DNA of 64,000 nucleotides, from NCBI RefSeq assembly GCF_014230465.1, contig NZ_JAAXCY010000002.1:124001-188000 (forward strand), written 5' to 3'. The notes under the pieces are model-generated. The model did not search any database, was not told where the DNA came from, and saw only the letters and a program-made list of their open reading frames with translations. This DNA comes from Pseudomonas cremoris (lineage in GTDB: Bacteria > Pseudomonadota > Gammaproteobacteria > Pseudomonadales > Pseudomonadaceae). Positions 45,104-56,386 of this stretch are shown one piece after another (the first letter of the stretch is position 1; every line of letters starts with the position of its first letter). The position numbers were made by a program, and so were the translations under genes.

Positions 45104-45190
45104 GCCCAGGTGGTGAAATTGGTAGACACGCCAGCTTCAGGTGCTGGTGATCGCAAGGTCGTGGAAGTTCGAGTCTTCTCCTGGGCACCA
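45104..45190 (+). tRNA. tRNA-Leu (CAG), copy 2
   Basis: Identical over all 87 nt to the copy 240 bp upstream, including the CCA end, with anticodon CAG at 45138-45140. It has its own promoter and terminator, so the whole transcription unit was duplicated in tandem. Confidence 0.97.
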
Positions 45191-45200
45191 AATTCAGATC

Positions 45201-45223
45201 AAACCCGCGAAAGCGGGTTTTTT
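45201..45223 (+). terminator. Terminator of tRNA-Leu copy 2
   Basis: Same AAACCCGC-GAAA-GCGGGTTT hairpin and T-run as copy 1, 240 bp downstream of it. Confidence 0.9.
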
Positions 45224-45334
45224 CGTTTCCGGGGTTTAAAAACTTCCCCATCGATTTCCCCCTCGTCCGCACCTGAGAAACTTTATCGTTTATCCTTGCA
45301 ATGATTTGTTGCACTCAAGTGAGGAAAACCCCGG

Positions 45335-46360
45335 ATGATGATCCGCGATACCCGTCTCAAGACATCCCTTCTGCGTGGCTTGACCATCACCCTGCTCGGC
45401 CTGACCCTGCTCTCGCCCGCCGCTTATTCCGCCGACAAGATCTCCCTGACCTTGTACAACGGCCAACACAAAGAAGTCGGCGACGAACTCGCCAAGGCCT
45501 TCGAAGCCAAGACCGGCATCCACGTCAACGTACGTAAAGGCAGCAGCAACCAGCTCGCGAGCCAAGTCGTGGAAGAAGGCGACCGCTCCCCGGCCGATGT
45601 GATCTACACCGAAGAATCGCCGCCGCTGAACAAACTTGGCGAACAAGGCCTGCTGGCCAAGATTGACGCCAGCACCCTCGACGTACTGCCCAAGGATTAT
45701 GTCGGCAGCAACGGCGACTGGATGGGCGTGACCGCCCGCACCCGCGTCGTAGCCTTCAACCCGAAATTGATCGCCGAGAAAGACCTGCCCAAGTCGGTAC
45801 TCGATTTCGCCAACCCCGAGTGGCAAGGCAAGGTCGGCTTCGTGCCCACCAGCGGCGCGTTCCAGGAACAAGCCGTGGCGATCATCAAGCTGCACGGTCG
45901 CGAAGCTGCCGAAGAATGGCTAACCGGCCTGCGCGCATTCGGCAAGGTGTACAGCAACAACATGGTCGCCCTCAAAGCCGTCGAGAATGGTGAAGTGGCC
46001 ACGGTGCTGGTGAACAACTACTACTGGTTCGCACTGAAGAAAGAAAAAACCAACCTGGACTCCCAGCTGCATTACTTCACCGACGGCGATGTCGGCGGCC
46101 TGATCACCGTGTCTTCGGCTGCCGCACTGAAATCCAGCAAGCACCCGAAAGAAGCCCAGCAACTGCTGGCGTTCATGGCCAGCGAAGAAGGCCAACGCGT
46201 GATCACCAATACCTCAGCTGAATACCCACTGCGCAAAGGCATGGAATCGAATCGAGGCCTCAAGCCATTCAGCGAGCTGCAACCACCGAAAGTCACCCCC
46301 GCCGACCTGGGCAACGCCGAAGAAGCCCTGGACCTGGAACGTGACGTTGGCTTGAACTGA
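45335..46360 (+). CDS. hitA: Fe(3+) ABC transporter substrate-binding protein (HitA/FbpA type)
   Basis: A 341-residue periplasmic binding protein. The signal peptide (about 1-32) ends SPAAYSA, then KISLTLYNGQHKE. Iron-ligand candidates are the paired tyrosines in VLVNNYYWF, and ADVIYTEESPP forms part of the cleft. Homologues such as P. aeruginosa HitA bind ferric iron delivered without siderophore. The ATG at 45335 is followed by a second ATG that could also be used. The stop overlaps the permease start (TGATG). I saw no convincing Fur box. Confidence 0.85.
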   Translation: MMIRDTRLKTSLLRGLTITLLGLTLLSPAAYSADKISLTLYNGQHKEVGDELAKAFEAKTGIHVNVRKGSSNQLASQVVEEGDRSPADVIYTEESPPLNKLGEQGLLAKIDASTLDVLPKDYVGSNGDWMGVTARTRVVAFNPKLIAEKDLPKSVLDFANPEWQGKVGFVPTSGAFQEQAVAIIKLHGREAAEEWLTGLRAFGKVYSNNMVALKAVENGEVATVLVNNYYWFALKKEKTNLDSQLHYFTDGDVGGLITVSSAAALKSSKHPKEAQQLLAFMASEEGQRVITNTSAEYPLRKGMESNRGLKPFSELQPPKVTPADLGNAEEALDLERDVGLN

Positions 46361-47925
46361 TGAACCCATCGCTACCCGCCCCCGCCCTGCGCGGGGGTTT
46401 CAGCCCGAGGCGCAAACGGCCTTCGATCTGGCTGCTGCTTCCCGTCCTTTTCCTGGTGGGCTTGAGCCTGCTGCCGTTGGCGTATGTCGCCACTAAAGCC
46501 TGGCAAGCGGGCTGGGCCGAAGCGGTGCACCTGCTATGGCGGCCTTACGTGTTCGGGCTGCTGCGCAACACGTTGGCGTTGATGGTCGGCGTAACGGTGG
46601 CGTGCGGCGTGATCGGCCTGTCGCTGGCCTGGCTGCTGGAACGCAGCAACCTGCCGGGACGACGCATTTGGGGCGTGATCCTGTGCCTGCCGTTTGCGGT
46701 GCCTGCGTTCGTAAGTAGCTTTACCTGGGTCTCGCTGAGCGCCAATTTCGAAGGGCTCGGCGGGGCGATCCTGGTGATGACCCTGTCCAAATACCCCTTA
46801 GTGTTTTTGCCAGTGGCAGCAACCCTGCGCAATCTCGACCCCTCCCTTGAAGAGTCGGCCCGCACGCTGGGCCTGAATCGTTGGGGTGTTTTTTTCCGCA
46901 TCACCTTGCCGCTTTTATGGCCGTCGCTGCTGGCCGGGGCATTGCTGATCGCACTGCATATGCTGGTGGAATTCGGCGCACTGTCGATCATCGGCCTGCA
47001 GACGTTTACCACGGCGATCTATCAACAATTCGAACTGGAGTTCAGCAACGCGAATGCCGCGATGCTTTCGGCGGTGCTGCTGGTGATGTGCTTGACCCTG
47101 TTATGGCTGGAGCTGCGCGCACGCGGCAAAGGTCGACACGTACGCATCGGCCAGGGCGCGGCGCGGCATGCCGAGCAGGTTCGCCTGGGCAAGTGGACCC
47201 CGCTCGGCCAGGCGTATTGCCTGGTGTTGGCGATCATCGGCAGCGGGATTCCGCTGGGGATGCTCGGCTACTGGCTGGCAGTGGGCTCGTCGGCAGCATT
47301 CCCGGTGGCCGAGATTGGTGAGGCGCTGCTGTCTTCCCTGGCGCTGTCCTTGGGCGGCGCAGCACTGTGCCTGGTACTGGCGGTGCCAGTCGGGCTGCTG
47401 GTCGTGCGCTACAAGGGCCAGCTGGCGATCTGGGCCGAACGCCTGCCTTACCTGCTGCACGCCCTGCCCGGCCTGGTGATTGCGCTGACCTTGGTGTATT
47501 TCGCCCTGCACTACGTACCAGCGCTGTACCAGACCTCCGCTTTGTTGCTGATCGCTTATGCATTGCTGTTTTTGCCGCTGGCCCAGGCGCCGATCCGCAC
47601 GGCGCTGAACAAGGCGGCACCGCAGCTGGAAGAGGCTGCGCGCACGCTGGGCGCGTCGTCTTTCAGCGCGTTTTGCCGGGTCACGTTGCCGATTATCTTC
47701 CCGGCATTGGGGGCGGCGTTTGCGCTGGTGTTCCTGGATGCGATGAAGGAGTTGACGGCGACGTTGCTGCTCAGCCCGACGGGGTTGAATACCTTGGCGA
47801 CGGCCGTGTGGGCGCACACCTCGAATGTGGAGTTCGCGGCGGCCGCGCCTTATGCGGCGTTGTTGATTTTGGTGTCGGGGTTGCCGGTGTATCTGCTTAC
47901 GACTCGGATGTATCTGAGCCGCTGA
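46360..47925 (+). CDS. hitB: Fe(3+) ABC transporter permease (HitB/FbpB type)
   Basis: A 521-residue permease formed by two fused BPD_transp_1 halves with about 12 membrane helices. Two EAA coupling loops are visible: EESARTLGLNRWGVFFRITLP and EEAARTLGASSFSAFCRVTLP. This is the FbpB/HitB arrangement for ferric iron import. No ATPase gene (hitC/fbpC) follows. The ATPase must be encoded elsewhere, as in P. aeruginosa hitAB. It is coupled to hitA by a one-base overlap. Confidence 0.86.
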   Translation: MNPSLPAPALRGGFSPRRKRPSIWLLLPVLFLVGLSLLPLAYVATKAWQAGWAEAVHLLWRPYVFGLLRNTLALMVGVTVACGVIGLSLAWLLERSNLPGRRIWGVILCLPFAVPAFVSSFTWVSLSANFEGLGGAILVMTLSKYPLVFLPVAATLRNLDPSLEESARTLGLNRWGVFFRITLPLLWPSLLAGALLIALHMLVEFGALSIIGLQTFTTAIYQQFELEFSNANAAMLSAVLLVMCLTLLWLELRARGKGRHVRIGQGAARHAEQVRLGKWTPLGQAYCLVLAIIGSGIPLGMLGYWLAVGSSAAFPVAEIGEALLSSLALSLGGAALCLVLAVPVGLLVVRYKGQLAIWAERLPYLLHALPGLVIALTLVYFALHYVPALYQTSALLLIAYALLFLPLAQAPIRTALNKAAPQLEEAARTLGASSFSAFCRVTLPIIFPALGAAFALVFLDAMKELTATLLLSPTGLNTLATAVWAHTSNVEFAAAAPYAALLILVSGLPVYLLTTRMYLSR

Positions 47926-47932
47926 GACCGTC

Positions 47933-48016
47933 TTCGCGAGCAAGCCCGCTCCCACATTTTGACTGCATTCCATAGTTGGAACTCGGTCAAAATGTGGGAG
48001 CGGGCTTGCTCGCGAA
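47933..48016. repeat. REP pair (REPIN), head-outward type
   Basis: Inverted core, spacer TTTTGACTGCATTCCATAG...CTCGGTCAAA, forward core. It lies between the convergent ends of the permease and chemoreceptor genes. It is the last REP element of the window. Confidence 0.95.
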
Positions 48017-48035
48017 GGGGCCGGCACAAACGACG

Positions 48036-49970
48036 CTAAGCCCTAAACTGCCCCAAGCTCGCCTTCAACTGCGCCGCCAACCCGTCCAGCACTTTGCCAC
48101 TGGCGGTCGTCTCCACCACTGCCTGCGCTGCACGCTCGGCCTGTGCATGGATCACCTCGACCCGGCCACGCACCGCATGCGCGCCTTGCGCTTGATGCTC
48201 GGCAGCGCGAGTCGCCAAACCAATCGCCGCGTGCACCTGCTCAACCGAGGCCTGCACCGTCTGCTGCAAGCGCACGCTGTCGCGCAGCACCAGCAAACCT
48301 TCATTGGCCTGGCGCCCGGCCTTGCCAATGGTTTCCACGGCTTCACGCGCGCCCTGCTGCAACGCCACGATATGCGCCTGGATATCACCGGTGGAGCTTT
48401 GGGTTTTGCTGGCCAGGGCGCGCACCTCATCCGCCACCACCGCAAAACCACGCCCGGTCTCACCTGCGCGTGCCGCCTCGATAGCGGCGTTCAGCGCGAG
48501 CAAGTTGGTTTGCTCGGCAATGCCGTGGATGACCGTCAGCACCACCTCAATCTGCTCGCTTTGCTGGGCCAACCGCTCGATGACCTTGGATCCCGCCTGC
48601 ACCTGCCCCGCCAACGCCTCGATCAAGCCACCGACTTCCGCCGAGGTGCGCGAGTTCTCATCCGTGGCCTGGCGAATATCCACCACCTGCTGTAACGCTG
48701 CCTGCATGGCATGACTTTCGGCCTGAGCCTCATCGGCCATCTGCGATAACGCACGCAAGCTCTCTGCAACCTCGTCGCGCTGCAAGCCTGCCGCCGCATC
48801 CGCGCCGGCGTTGCGCAAGGTCATCGCGCCGATTTCCACGCCAGTGCGCTGGGCCACATCGCCCGCCTCACGCACGATGGGCTGCAACTTATCCACAAAG
48901 CGATTGACCGCCGAGGCCATGTCGCCGATTTCGTCCTTGCTGTTGATCTGCACGCGCTTGGTGAGGTCGCCCTCGCCCGCTGCCAGGTCATCCATGGCTG
49001 CAATCAGCAACTTCAGGCGATTGACCACGCGGCGCCCCAGCACGATGGCGATCAGCAGCAATACGCCAAACCCGACGACAGCGAGCCCCATGCCGATACG
49101 CCAGCGCAGCGTGCCGGCGGCTTCCTGTACGGCGCCGGTGGTATTGGCGGTCATCTGGGTCGCTGTCGCTTGGGCCGACTGCAGGCGCGCGCCCATGGCC
49201 GTCGCGCTGTCTGCGGCGGCGCCCTTGAGGCTGTCGCCGACCAACTGATCACTGCTGGCGATGAGTGCCGCAAAACGCTTGTCCAACTCGACCAGGTCGG
49301 CCTCTACCGAGGCCGTCGACACCCCCATGATCACTTTGCCGATTTCCACGCCATTGGGGCTGATGGACGCTTCGACGTAGTACACCGACGGATCGCTCTT
49401 GGCCGCGCTCAAGACTTTGTCCAGGGCGCGGTCGCCCTGGCCTTTTTCCAACAGGGCCTTGTTGATCGGATTTTCGCGGTTCAGGTAGCGGGTCAAATGC
49501 TCGCCCGCCGCATCGTCATAGACCACGAACAACACATTGGGATTGCGCTGCGCGCGCCGGGCAAACTCCGACAGAGTCGGCACATCGCTGTCCCACATGG
49601 CACGCGGCGCCACTGAAGCCAGCAGTTGAGCCATGTCATTGGCGGAGTCTTTCAGGTCTTTTTCCAGGGTTGCACGCAGCTGCTTCTGCTCGTCCTGCAA
49701 ACGGGCCGAAAGCCCCGCCGTCAAACGCTGACGGGTGCTGGTGGAAAGACTATCCAGGCTCGACGTGACTTCCTTGCCCGCTTGCGCCAACTCGCCAGAC
49801 AGCCTCTGGCTATCAACGCCCAGGCGATTGCCCAAATCAGCCTCCAGTGCAGTCACTGTGCTCCGCGTCAGAGCGACCGCAACCAACACCTGCACCAAAA
49901 GGGCGATACCTAGGGTAACGAACACCGGCCGCAACAGACGGCTTTGTAACAATGAGAGAACGGCAGACAT
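48036..49970 (-). CDS. Methyl-accepting chemotaxis protein
   Basis: A 644-residue receptor. TM1 is about 13-33 ([19 protein letters not shown]), and a periplasmic sensor of about 240 residues resembles no domain I can name. TM2 is about 282-302 ([21 protein letters not shown]), HAMP about 303-360 ([14 protein letters not shown]), and a signalling domain ends the protein with the hairpin tip [21 protein letters not shown]. There is no C-terminal CheR pentapeptide. GGAGGG lies 8 nt before the ATG at 49970, which rules out longer frames. The ligand is unknown. Confidence 0.92.
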   Translation of the reverse strand: MSAVLSLLQSRLLRPVFVTLGIALLVQVLVAVALTRSTVTALEADLGNRLGVDSQRLSGELAQAGKEVTSSLDSLSTSTRQRLTAGLSARLQDEQKQLRATLEKDLKDSANDMAQLLASVAPRAMWDSDVPTLSEFARRAQRNPNVLFVVYDDAAGEHLTRYLNRENPINKALLEKGQGDRALDKVLSAAKSDPSVYYVEASISPNGVEIGKVIMGVSTASVEADLVELDKRFAALIASSDQLVGDSLKGAAADSATAMGARLQSAQATATQMTANTTGAVQEAAGTLRWRIGMGLAVVGFGVLLLIAIVLGRRVVNRLKLLIAAMDDLAAGEGDLTKRVQINSKDEIGDMASAVNRFVDKLQPIVREAGDVAQRTGVEIGAMTLRNAGADAAAGLQRDEVAESLRALSQMADEAQAESHAMQAALQQVVDIRQATDENSRTSAEVGGLIEALAGQVQAGSKVIERLAQQSEQIEVVLTVIHGIAEQTNLLALNAAIEAARAGETGRGFAVVADEVRALASKTQSSTGDIQAHIVALQQGAREAVETIGKAGRQANEGLLVLRDSVRLQQTVQASVEQVHAAIGLATRAAEHQAQGAHAVRGRVEVIHAQAERAAQAVVETTASGKVLDGLAAQLKASLGQFRA

Positions 49971-50064
49971 CGGGAATCCCTCCACCACGGGTGCCATTAA
50001 TTTGATAGCACCGCGAAAGAGAGAACCCAAGCAAGGGGCGTGCCGCTTGGCAAGCGAAAACGAC

Positions 50065-50088
50065 AAAGGGCTCCCGAAGGAGCCCTTT
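50065..50088 (-). terminator. Terminator after purA
   Basis: AAAGGGCTCC-CGAA-GGAGCCCTTT, a 10-bp stem between purA and the chemoreceptor gene. T-rich sequence lies on both sides, so it may work in both directions. Confidence 0.8.
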
Positions 50089-50109
50089 GCTTTTTACATC
50101 AACAGCTTA

Positions 50110-51453
<1,344 letters not shown>

Positions 51454-52641
51454 TCAAGAAGCCAGTGGCGATACTTGCCAAAGCCCGTTCTGCAGAATCA
51501 ATTGCTGGTCGCAGTCCGCTTCACGGGCGGCGGCCAATGGCTGTCCAGGCAAGGCCTGGACGACACGCTGACCCTCACTGCGCAACTGGCAAACCTGCTG
51601 CCAGAGTGCTGCGTCCGTACTGTCGGGCATCCAGATGCCACCAGACGGCAGCTCGACCTCAGCACGCCCCAGGGTCACCAGGGTTTTCAAATCGGTGGAA
51701 AAACCGGTGGCCGGACGCGCACGACCGAAGTCGGCGCCGATGTCGTCGTAACGACCACCTTGGGCGATGGCTTGGCCAACACCCGGCACAAACACGGCGA
51801 ACACCACACCCGTGTGGTAGTGGTACCCGCGCAATTCACCCAGGTCAAAATACAGCGGCAACTGCGGGAAACGCGCCGACAACTGCTCGGCAATCGCCAG
51901 CACGTCGTCCAATGCAGCCAGAACCGGGGCCGGTGCATTCGCCAGGCGCTCACGCGCAGCCACCAGCACTTCACGGCCGCCGCACAGGTTCACCAGCGCA
52001 CGCAGCATGCCGGCGAGATCCGCAGGCACGCCTTCGGTCAGGGCGATGACTTCGTCGATGGCCTTACGCTGCAGGGCATCGAACAACTGTTGCTCCACTT
52101 CTCCGGACAAACCAGCCGCACGGGCCAGGCCGCGGTAGATACCCACGTGGCCCAGGTCCATGTGCACATCCGGCACATCAGCCAATTGCAGCATGGCCAG
52201 CATCAAGCTGATCACTTCAACGTCACTGCTCGGGCTGGCATCGCCGTACAACTCGGCGCCCAACTGGATCGGGCTACGGGAAGACGACAACGCGCGCGGC
52301 TGTGCATGCAGCACGCTGCCGGCGTAGCAAAGGCGGCTCGGGCCTTCGCGACGCAAGGTGTGCGCATCGATGCGCGCCACTTGCGGCGTGATGTCAGCAC
52401 GGAAACCCATTTGCCGGCCCGATTGCGGGTCGATGACCTTGAAGGTGCGCAGATCCAGGTCCTGGCCCGCGCCGGTCAGCAGGGATTCCAGGTACTCGAT
52501 ATGGGGGGTCACGACAAACTCGTAACCCCAGCTCTGGAACAGATCCAACACCTGGCGGCGCGCTACTTCAATGCGCGCAGCTTCTGGTGGCAGTACTTCT
52601 TCGATGCCATCTGGCAGCAGCCAGCGGTCTACCGTTGCCAT
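51454..52641 (-). CDS. hisZ: ATP phosphoribosyltransferase regulatory subunit HisZ
   Basis: A 395-residue paralogue of histidyl-tRNA synthetase that lacks charging activity and forms a complex with the short HisG to start histidine synthesis. Class II synthetase-like motifs are present but changed ([38 protein letters not shown], and [21 protein letters not shown]). The ATG at 52641 ([20 protein letters not shown]) has GGGGA upstream. Its place before purA is the same as in P. aeruginosa. hisG is not in the window. Confidence 0.92.
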   Translation of the reverse strand: MATVDRWLLPDGIEEVLPPEAARIEVARRQVLDLFQSWGYEFVVTPHIEYLESLLTGAGQDLDLRTFKVIDPQSGRQMGFRADITPQVARIDAHTLRREGPSRLCYAGSVLHAQPRALSSSRSPIQLGAELYGDASPSSDVEVISLMLAMLQLADVPDVHMDLGHVGIYRGLARAAGLSGEVEQQLFDALQRKAIDEVIALTEGVPADLAGMLRALVNLCGGREVLVAARERLANAPAPVLAALDDVLAIAEQLSARFPQLPLYFDLGELRGYHYHTGVVFAVFVPGVGQAIAQGGRYDDIGADFGRARPATGFSTDLKTLVTLGRAEVELPSGGIWMPDSTDAALWQQVCQLRSEGQRVVQALPGQPLAAAREADCDQQLILQNGLWQVSPLAS

Positions 52642-52821
52642 TACGCCATTCCCCTTTGATCCGGGCGGCCAGCCCTCGGCCGAGCCTTGAGTGAAGCAGA
52701 AAATGCCCGCCCCCTGCATAAACCACGCGCAAGAGCGACGTGACGAACGGCCTGCTAGCGGCCTCGTCGGGCACTTTCCTCGAAAAACCTGTCACGCCTG
52801 CCGAATCAAACATGCAGACGC

Positions 52822-52845
52822 AAAAAAGCCGGGAATTTCCCGGCT
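52822..52845 (-). terminator. Terminator after hflC
   Basis: On the minus strand AGCCGGG-AAATT-CCCGGCT is followed by TTTTTTG. It closes the miaA-hfq-hflX-hflK-hflC transcription unit. The rest of the 293-bp gap to hisZ holds no gene. Confidence 0.93.
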
Positions 52846-52934
52846 GCCGCATCATACACCCGTTTTCTGAAAGGATCACCCCGCCAGGCGTTTTAGCCGC
52901 CCGACGGAGTGCGTCCTACAGAGTCACAGGCTGG

Positions 52935-53804
52935 TTACTTGGACTTTTCCAGGTAGCGGAAGAAGTCGCTGCTTGGGTCCAGCACCATGACGTCGGTTTT
53001 GTTCGCGAAGCTTTCACGGTAGGCACGCAGGCTACGGTAGAACGCGTAGAACTCCTGGTCCTGGCCATAAGCCTTGGCGTAGATCGCCGCAGCCTGGGCA
53101 TCACCATCACCACGGGCCTCTTCAGACTCGCGATAGGCTTCTGCCAGCAGTACACGACGCTGACGGTCGGCATCCGCACGGATACCTTCAGCCAACTCGT
53201 TACCCTTGGCGCGGTGCTCACGGGCCTCACGTTCACGCTCGGTGCTCATACGTTCGAACACGCTGCGGTTCACTTCCTTCGGCAGGTCGATGGCCTTGAC
53301 CCGAACATCGATCACTTCGATGCCCAGCTCTTTTTCTGCCATGGCGTTCAATGAACGCGTGATGTCAGCCATCAGCGCGTCACGCTCGCCAGAGACCACC
53401 TCGTGCAGGGTGCGCTTACCAAACTGGTCGCGCAGACCCGATTCCAGACGGCGCGACAAACGCTCGTCGGCAATCTGCTTGAGGCCGGAGGTCGCGGTGT
53501 AGAAGCGCTCGGCATCCTTGACGCGCCACTTGGCGTAGGCGTCAACCATCACGGCTTTCTTTTCCAGGGTCAGGAAGCGTTGTGTCGGTGCATCCAGGGT
53601 CATCAGGCGGCCATCGAACTTGCGCACCTGGTTGACGTAGGGGACTTTCACATGCAAACCCGGCTGGACATCCGCCTGGACCACACGACCGAATTGCAGC
53701 AACACCGCGCGCTCGGTCTGAGACACGATGTAGAAGCAGTTCCAGGCAGCGATGACCACGACGACACCCACAATCAGGGCTGTCAGCGATTTATTGCTCA
53801 TCAA
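52935..53804 (-). CDS. hflC: FtsH modulator HflC
   Basis: A 289-residue SPFH/prohibitin protein. The N-terminal membrane anchor (LTALIVGVVVVIAAWNCFYIV, about 6-26) precedes the SPFH domain (TERAVLLQFGRVVQ, VIDVRVKAIDLPKEVNRSVFERM). A coiled-coil-prone, charged stretch (EREREAREHRAKGNELAEG) follows. With HflK it forms the periplasmic cage around the FtsH protease and limits membrane protein turnover. It overlaps hflK by 4 bp. Confidence 0.96.
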   Translation of the reverse strand: MMSNKSLTALIVGVVVVIAAWNCFYIVSQTERAVLLQFGRVVQADVQPGLHVKVPYVNQVRKFDGRLMTLDAPTQRFLTLEKKAVMVDAYAKWRVKDAERFYTATSGLKQIADERLSRRLESGLRDQFGKRTLHEVVSGERDALMADITRSLNAMAEKELGIEVIDVRVKAIDLPKEVNRSVFERMSTEREREAREHRAKGNELAEGIRADADRQRRVLLAEAYRESEEARGDGDAQAAAIYAKAYGQDQEFYAFYRSLRAYRESFANKTDVMVLDPSSDFFRYLEKSK

Positions 53805-54976
53805 CGACTCTCCCTGGTACGTGTTTGCTGTTGCAGCAAGTCAGCGGCCGCACGTGCGCTCGCTTCATTGGCAGCGGCATTCGAACTGGTCGACGGCGCA
53901 CTGGTGCTGCTACGACCACCTTCGATCATCTTGTCCAGCGGCAGGTACAGCAGGTTGTTCTGCCCACCTTTGCTGCCGGTCACGAGAACCTTGCTGGTGT
54001 TGCTGAAGACTTCCTGCATGGTGTCCAGGTACAGACGCTCACGGGTAACTTCAGGTGCCTTGCGGTACTCGGCAACCAGTTTGGTAAAGCGGTCCGCCTC
54101 ACCCTTGGCGCGGGAGACCACTTCGTCACGATAACCGTTGGCATCCTCAAGGATACGCTGGGCCTGACCACGAGCTTCCGGCACAACACCGTTGGCGTAG
54201 GTTTCAGCCTGGTTACGCGAACGCTGCTCGTCTTCACGGGCGCGGATCACGTCATCGAAGGCTTCCTGTACTTCGCGCGGTGCAGCTGCGCTCTGTACGT
54301 TGACCTGGGTCACGGTGATACCGGTGCGATAAGTGTCGAGGAACCGTTGCAGGCGCTCCTTGATCTCGCTGGCCATCAACTCACGACCTTCGGTCAGCAC
54401 CTGGTCCATGGCGGTAGAACCCACCACGTGGCGCAAGGCGCTTTCGGTTGCGTGTTGCAGGCTGATTTCCGGCTGATCAACATTCAGCACGAAGTCCTGC
54501 AGGTTGCTGATCTTGTACTGCACGGTCAGCGGCACTTCGACGATGTTCTCGTCTTCGGTCAGCATCTGGCCCTGCTTGGTGTAGGCACGCTCACGCGTGA
54601 CGTTTTCCATGTACTTCTTGTCGATCGGCGGGAAGTAGATATTCAGGCCCGGGCCGACAGTCTCGTAGTACTTGCCGAAGCGCAGCACCACGGCTTGCTC
54701 CTGCTCGTCCACCACGTATACGGCGCTGTACAGCCAGACCGCCGCCAGTACCACAAGACCAAGACCCAGCAGGCCGTAGCCGCCGCCCTTGCTTGTGCGA
54801 CCGCCGTCGTCACCACCACGTTTTTTTCCACCACCGAACAACCCATTCAGGCTTTCCTGCAGCTTTCGGAAGGCCTCGTCGAGATCTGGTGGCCCCTTGC
54901 GGTCGCCATTATTGCGGCGTTTACCACCCCAAGGATCCTGATTATTCGAGTTGCCACCCGGCTCATTCCAAGCCAT
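53801..54976 (-). CDS. hflK: FtsH modulator HflK
   Basis: A 391-residue SPFH protein. A Gly/Asn-rich cytoplasmic N-terminus (MAWNEPGGNSNNQDPWGG) precedes one membrane helix (LGLGLVVLAAVWLYSAVYVV, about 78-97) and the SPFH domain. The C-terminal tail is rich in Ser, Ala and Thr. GGAGAGCGCT before the ATG at 54976 selects that start over the longer frame. It is the partner of HflC. Stop and start overlap (ATGA). Confidence 0.96.
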   Translation of the reverse strand: MAWNEPGGNSNNQDPWGGKRRNNGDRKGPPDLDEAFRKLQESLNGLFGGGKKRGGDDGGRTSKGGGYGLLGLGLVVLAAVWLYSAVYVVDEQEQAVVLRFGKYYETVGPGLNIYFPPIDKKYMENVTRERAYTKQGQMLTEDENIVEVPLTVQYKISNLQDFVLNVDQPEISLQHATESALRHVVGSTAMDQVLTEGRELMASEIKERLQRFLDTYRTGITVTQVNVQSAAAPREVQEAFDDVIRAREDEQRSRNQAETYANGVVPEARGQAQRILEDANGYRDEVVSRAKGEADRFTKLVAEYRKAPEVTRERLYLDTMQEVFSNTSKVLVTGSKGGQNNLLYLPLDKMIEGGRSSTSAPSTSSNAAANEASARAAADLLQQQTRTRESR

Positions 54977-55072
54977 AGCGCTCTCCATCTGATAAAGCAA
55001 AGACGCACCCACGGCGCGCCGACCAATGCTACAGAATGCCTGCTACTGCGGCACAACCGCTTTCGGAGGCTT

Positions 55073-56374
55073 TTATTGCAAAGTGTGTTGTTCGATGAAC
55101 TCTGTCGGTACAACGCCTTCACGGCTAACCAGCCGATTCAGCTCCGAGCGCGGCAATCGAACGGCCAGCAAGCTGACACCTTCTTCGTCATGTTCTTCTT
55201 TCTGTACCGCGCCTAACTCGAAAAACTGTGCACGCAGTCGAGCAAAACGCTGGGGCAAGCGCAAGGTGCCGACGAACAAATCGCTGCCAAGCAACTCGGC
55301 AATGGCTTGTTCAAGCAGCTCCAAACCACTGCCATCACGCGCCGACAACCAAACCCGCTGGGGCTTGCCGTTCTCGTCACGCTGGATTTGTGGCTCAACG
55401 CCTTCAAGCAAATCGAGTTTGTTATAGACCTCAAGGATCGGCAAGTCCTGGGCACCAATCTCGCCCAACACCAACATCACCTGCTCAATCTGCAACATGC
55501 GATCCGGTTCGGCCGCATCGATCACGTGCAACAGCAAGTCGGAATTGCTCGACTCTTCGAGCGTAGACCGAAATGCCTCGACCAGCTTGTGCGGCAAGTG
55601 ACGAATGAAGCCCACGGTGTCCGCCAGGACTATCGGCCCCAGATCGGCCAGGTCCAGGCGGCGCAAGGTCGGGTCGAGGGTGGCGAACAGTTGGTCGGCC
55701 GCGTACACGTCGGACTTGGTCACGTTGTTGAACAGCGTGGATTTGCCGGCGTTGGTATAGCCCACCAGAGACACGGTCGGGATATCCGCACGGGAACGGC
55801 CACGTCGCGATTGCTCGCGCTGGCTGCGGACTTTTTCCAGGCGGCCCTTGATCTGGCGCAGGCGAACCCGCAGCAGGCGCCGGTCGGTTTCGAGCTGGGT
55901 TTCACCCGGACCACGCATGCCGATACCGCCACCCTGACGCTCAAGGTGAGTCCAGCCGCGGACCAGCCGGGTGCTCATGTGGTCAAGCTGGGCCAGTTCG
56001 ACCTGGAGCTTGCCTTCATGGGTACGGGCGCGCTGGGCGAAAATATCGAGAATCAGGCCGGTACGGTCGATCACGCGACACTCGAAAACACGTTCGAGGT
56101 TACGTTCCTGACTGGGCGTGAGGATGTGATTGAAGATCACCAGATCGGCTTCTTCGGCGTGGACCAGGTCGCGAAGCTCCTCGACCTTGCCGCTGCCAAT
56201 CAGGAATTTGGCGGTTGGCCGATGACGCGGTACGTTAAAAAACGCAACGGTCTCGGCGCCGGCCGAATTTGCCAACTCCTGAAACTCCTGCGGATCTTCG
56301 CGCGCCTCAGGGTCCTGTCCATCCAAGTGAACGAGGATTACCCGCTCACCACCACCGTGGCGCTCAAAGAACAA
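55073..56374 (-). CDS. hflX: Ribosome-associated GTPase HflX
   Basis: A 433-residue GTPase. The N-terminal HflX domain (about 1-190, with GMRGPGETQLETDRRLLRVR) is followed by the G domain: GYTNAGKSTLFN (G1), DTVGFI (G3) and NKLDLL (G4). It splits stalled ribosomes during stress. The start is TTG at 56374, behind AGGAG with 5-nt spacing, since no ATG yields the conserved FFERHGGGERVILVHLD. It lies 12 bp after hfq. Confidence 0.94.
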   Translation of the reverse strand: MFFERHGGGERVILVHLDGQDPEAREDPQEFQELANSAGAETVAFFNVPRHRPTAKFLIGSGKVEELRDLVHAEEADLVIFNHILTPSQERNLERVFECRVIDRTGLILDIFAQRARTHEGKLQVELAQLDHMSTRLVRGWTHLERQGGGIGMRGPGETQLETDRRLLRVRLRQIKGRLEKVRSQREQSRRGRSRADIPTVSLVGYTNAGKSTLFNNVTKSDVYAADQLFATLDPTLRRLDLADLGPIVLADTVGFIRHLPHKLVEAFRSTLEESSNSDLLLHVIDAAEPDRMLQIEQVMLVLGEIGAQDLPILEVYNKLDLLEGVEPQIQRDENGKPQRVWLSARDGSGLELLEQAIAELLGSDLFVGTLRLPQRFARLRAQFFELGAVQKEEHDEEGVSLLAVRLPRSELNRLVSREGVVPTEFIEQHTLQ

Positions 56375-56386
56375 AGGAGACTCCTA

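Noticed and set aside
45270..45334. Possible Fur box before hitA (TTTATCGTTTATCC)
   Set aside because: The GATAA units are spaced by 7 bp and the 3' half does not match, so the likeness to the 19-bp consensus is weak.
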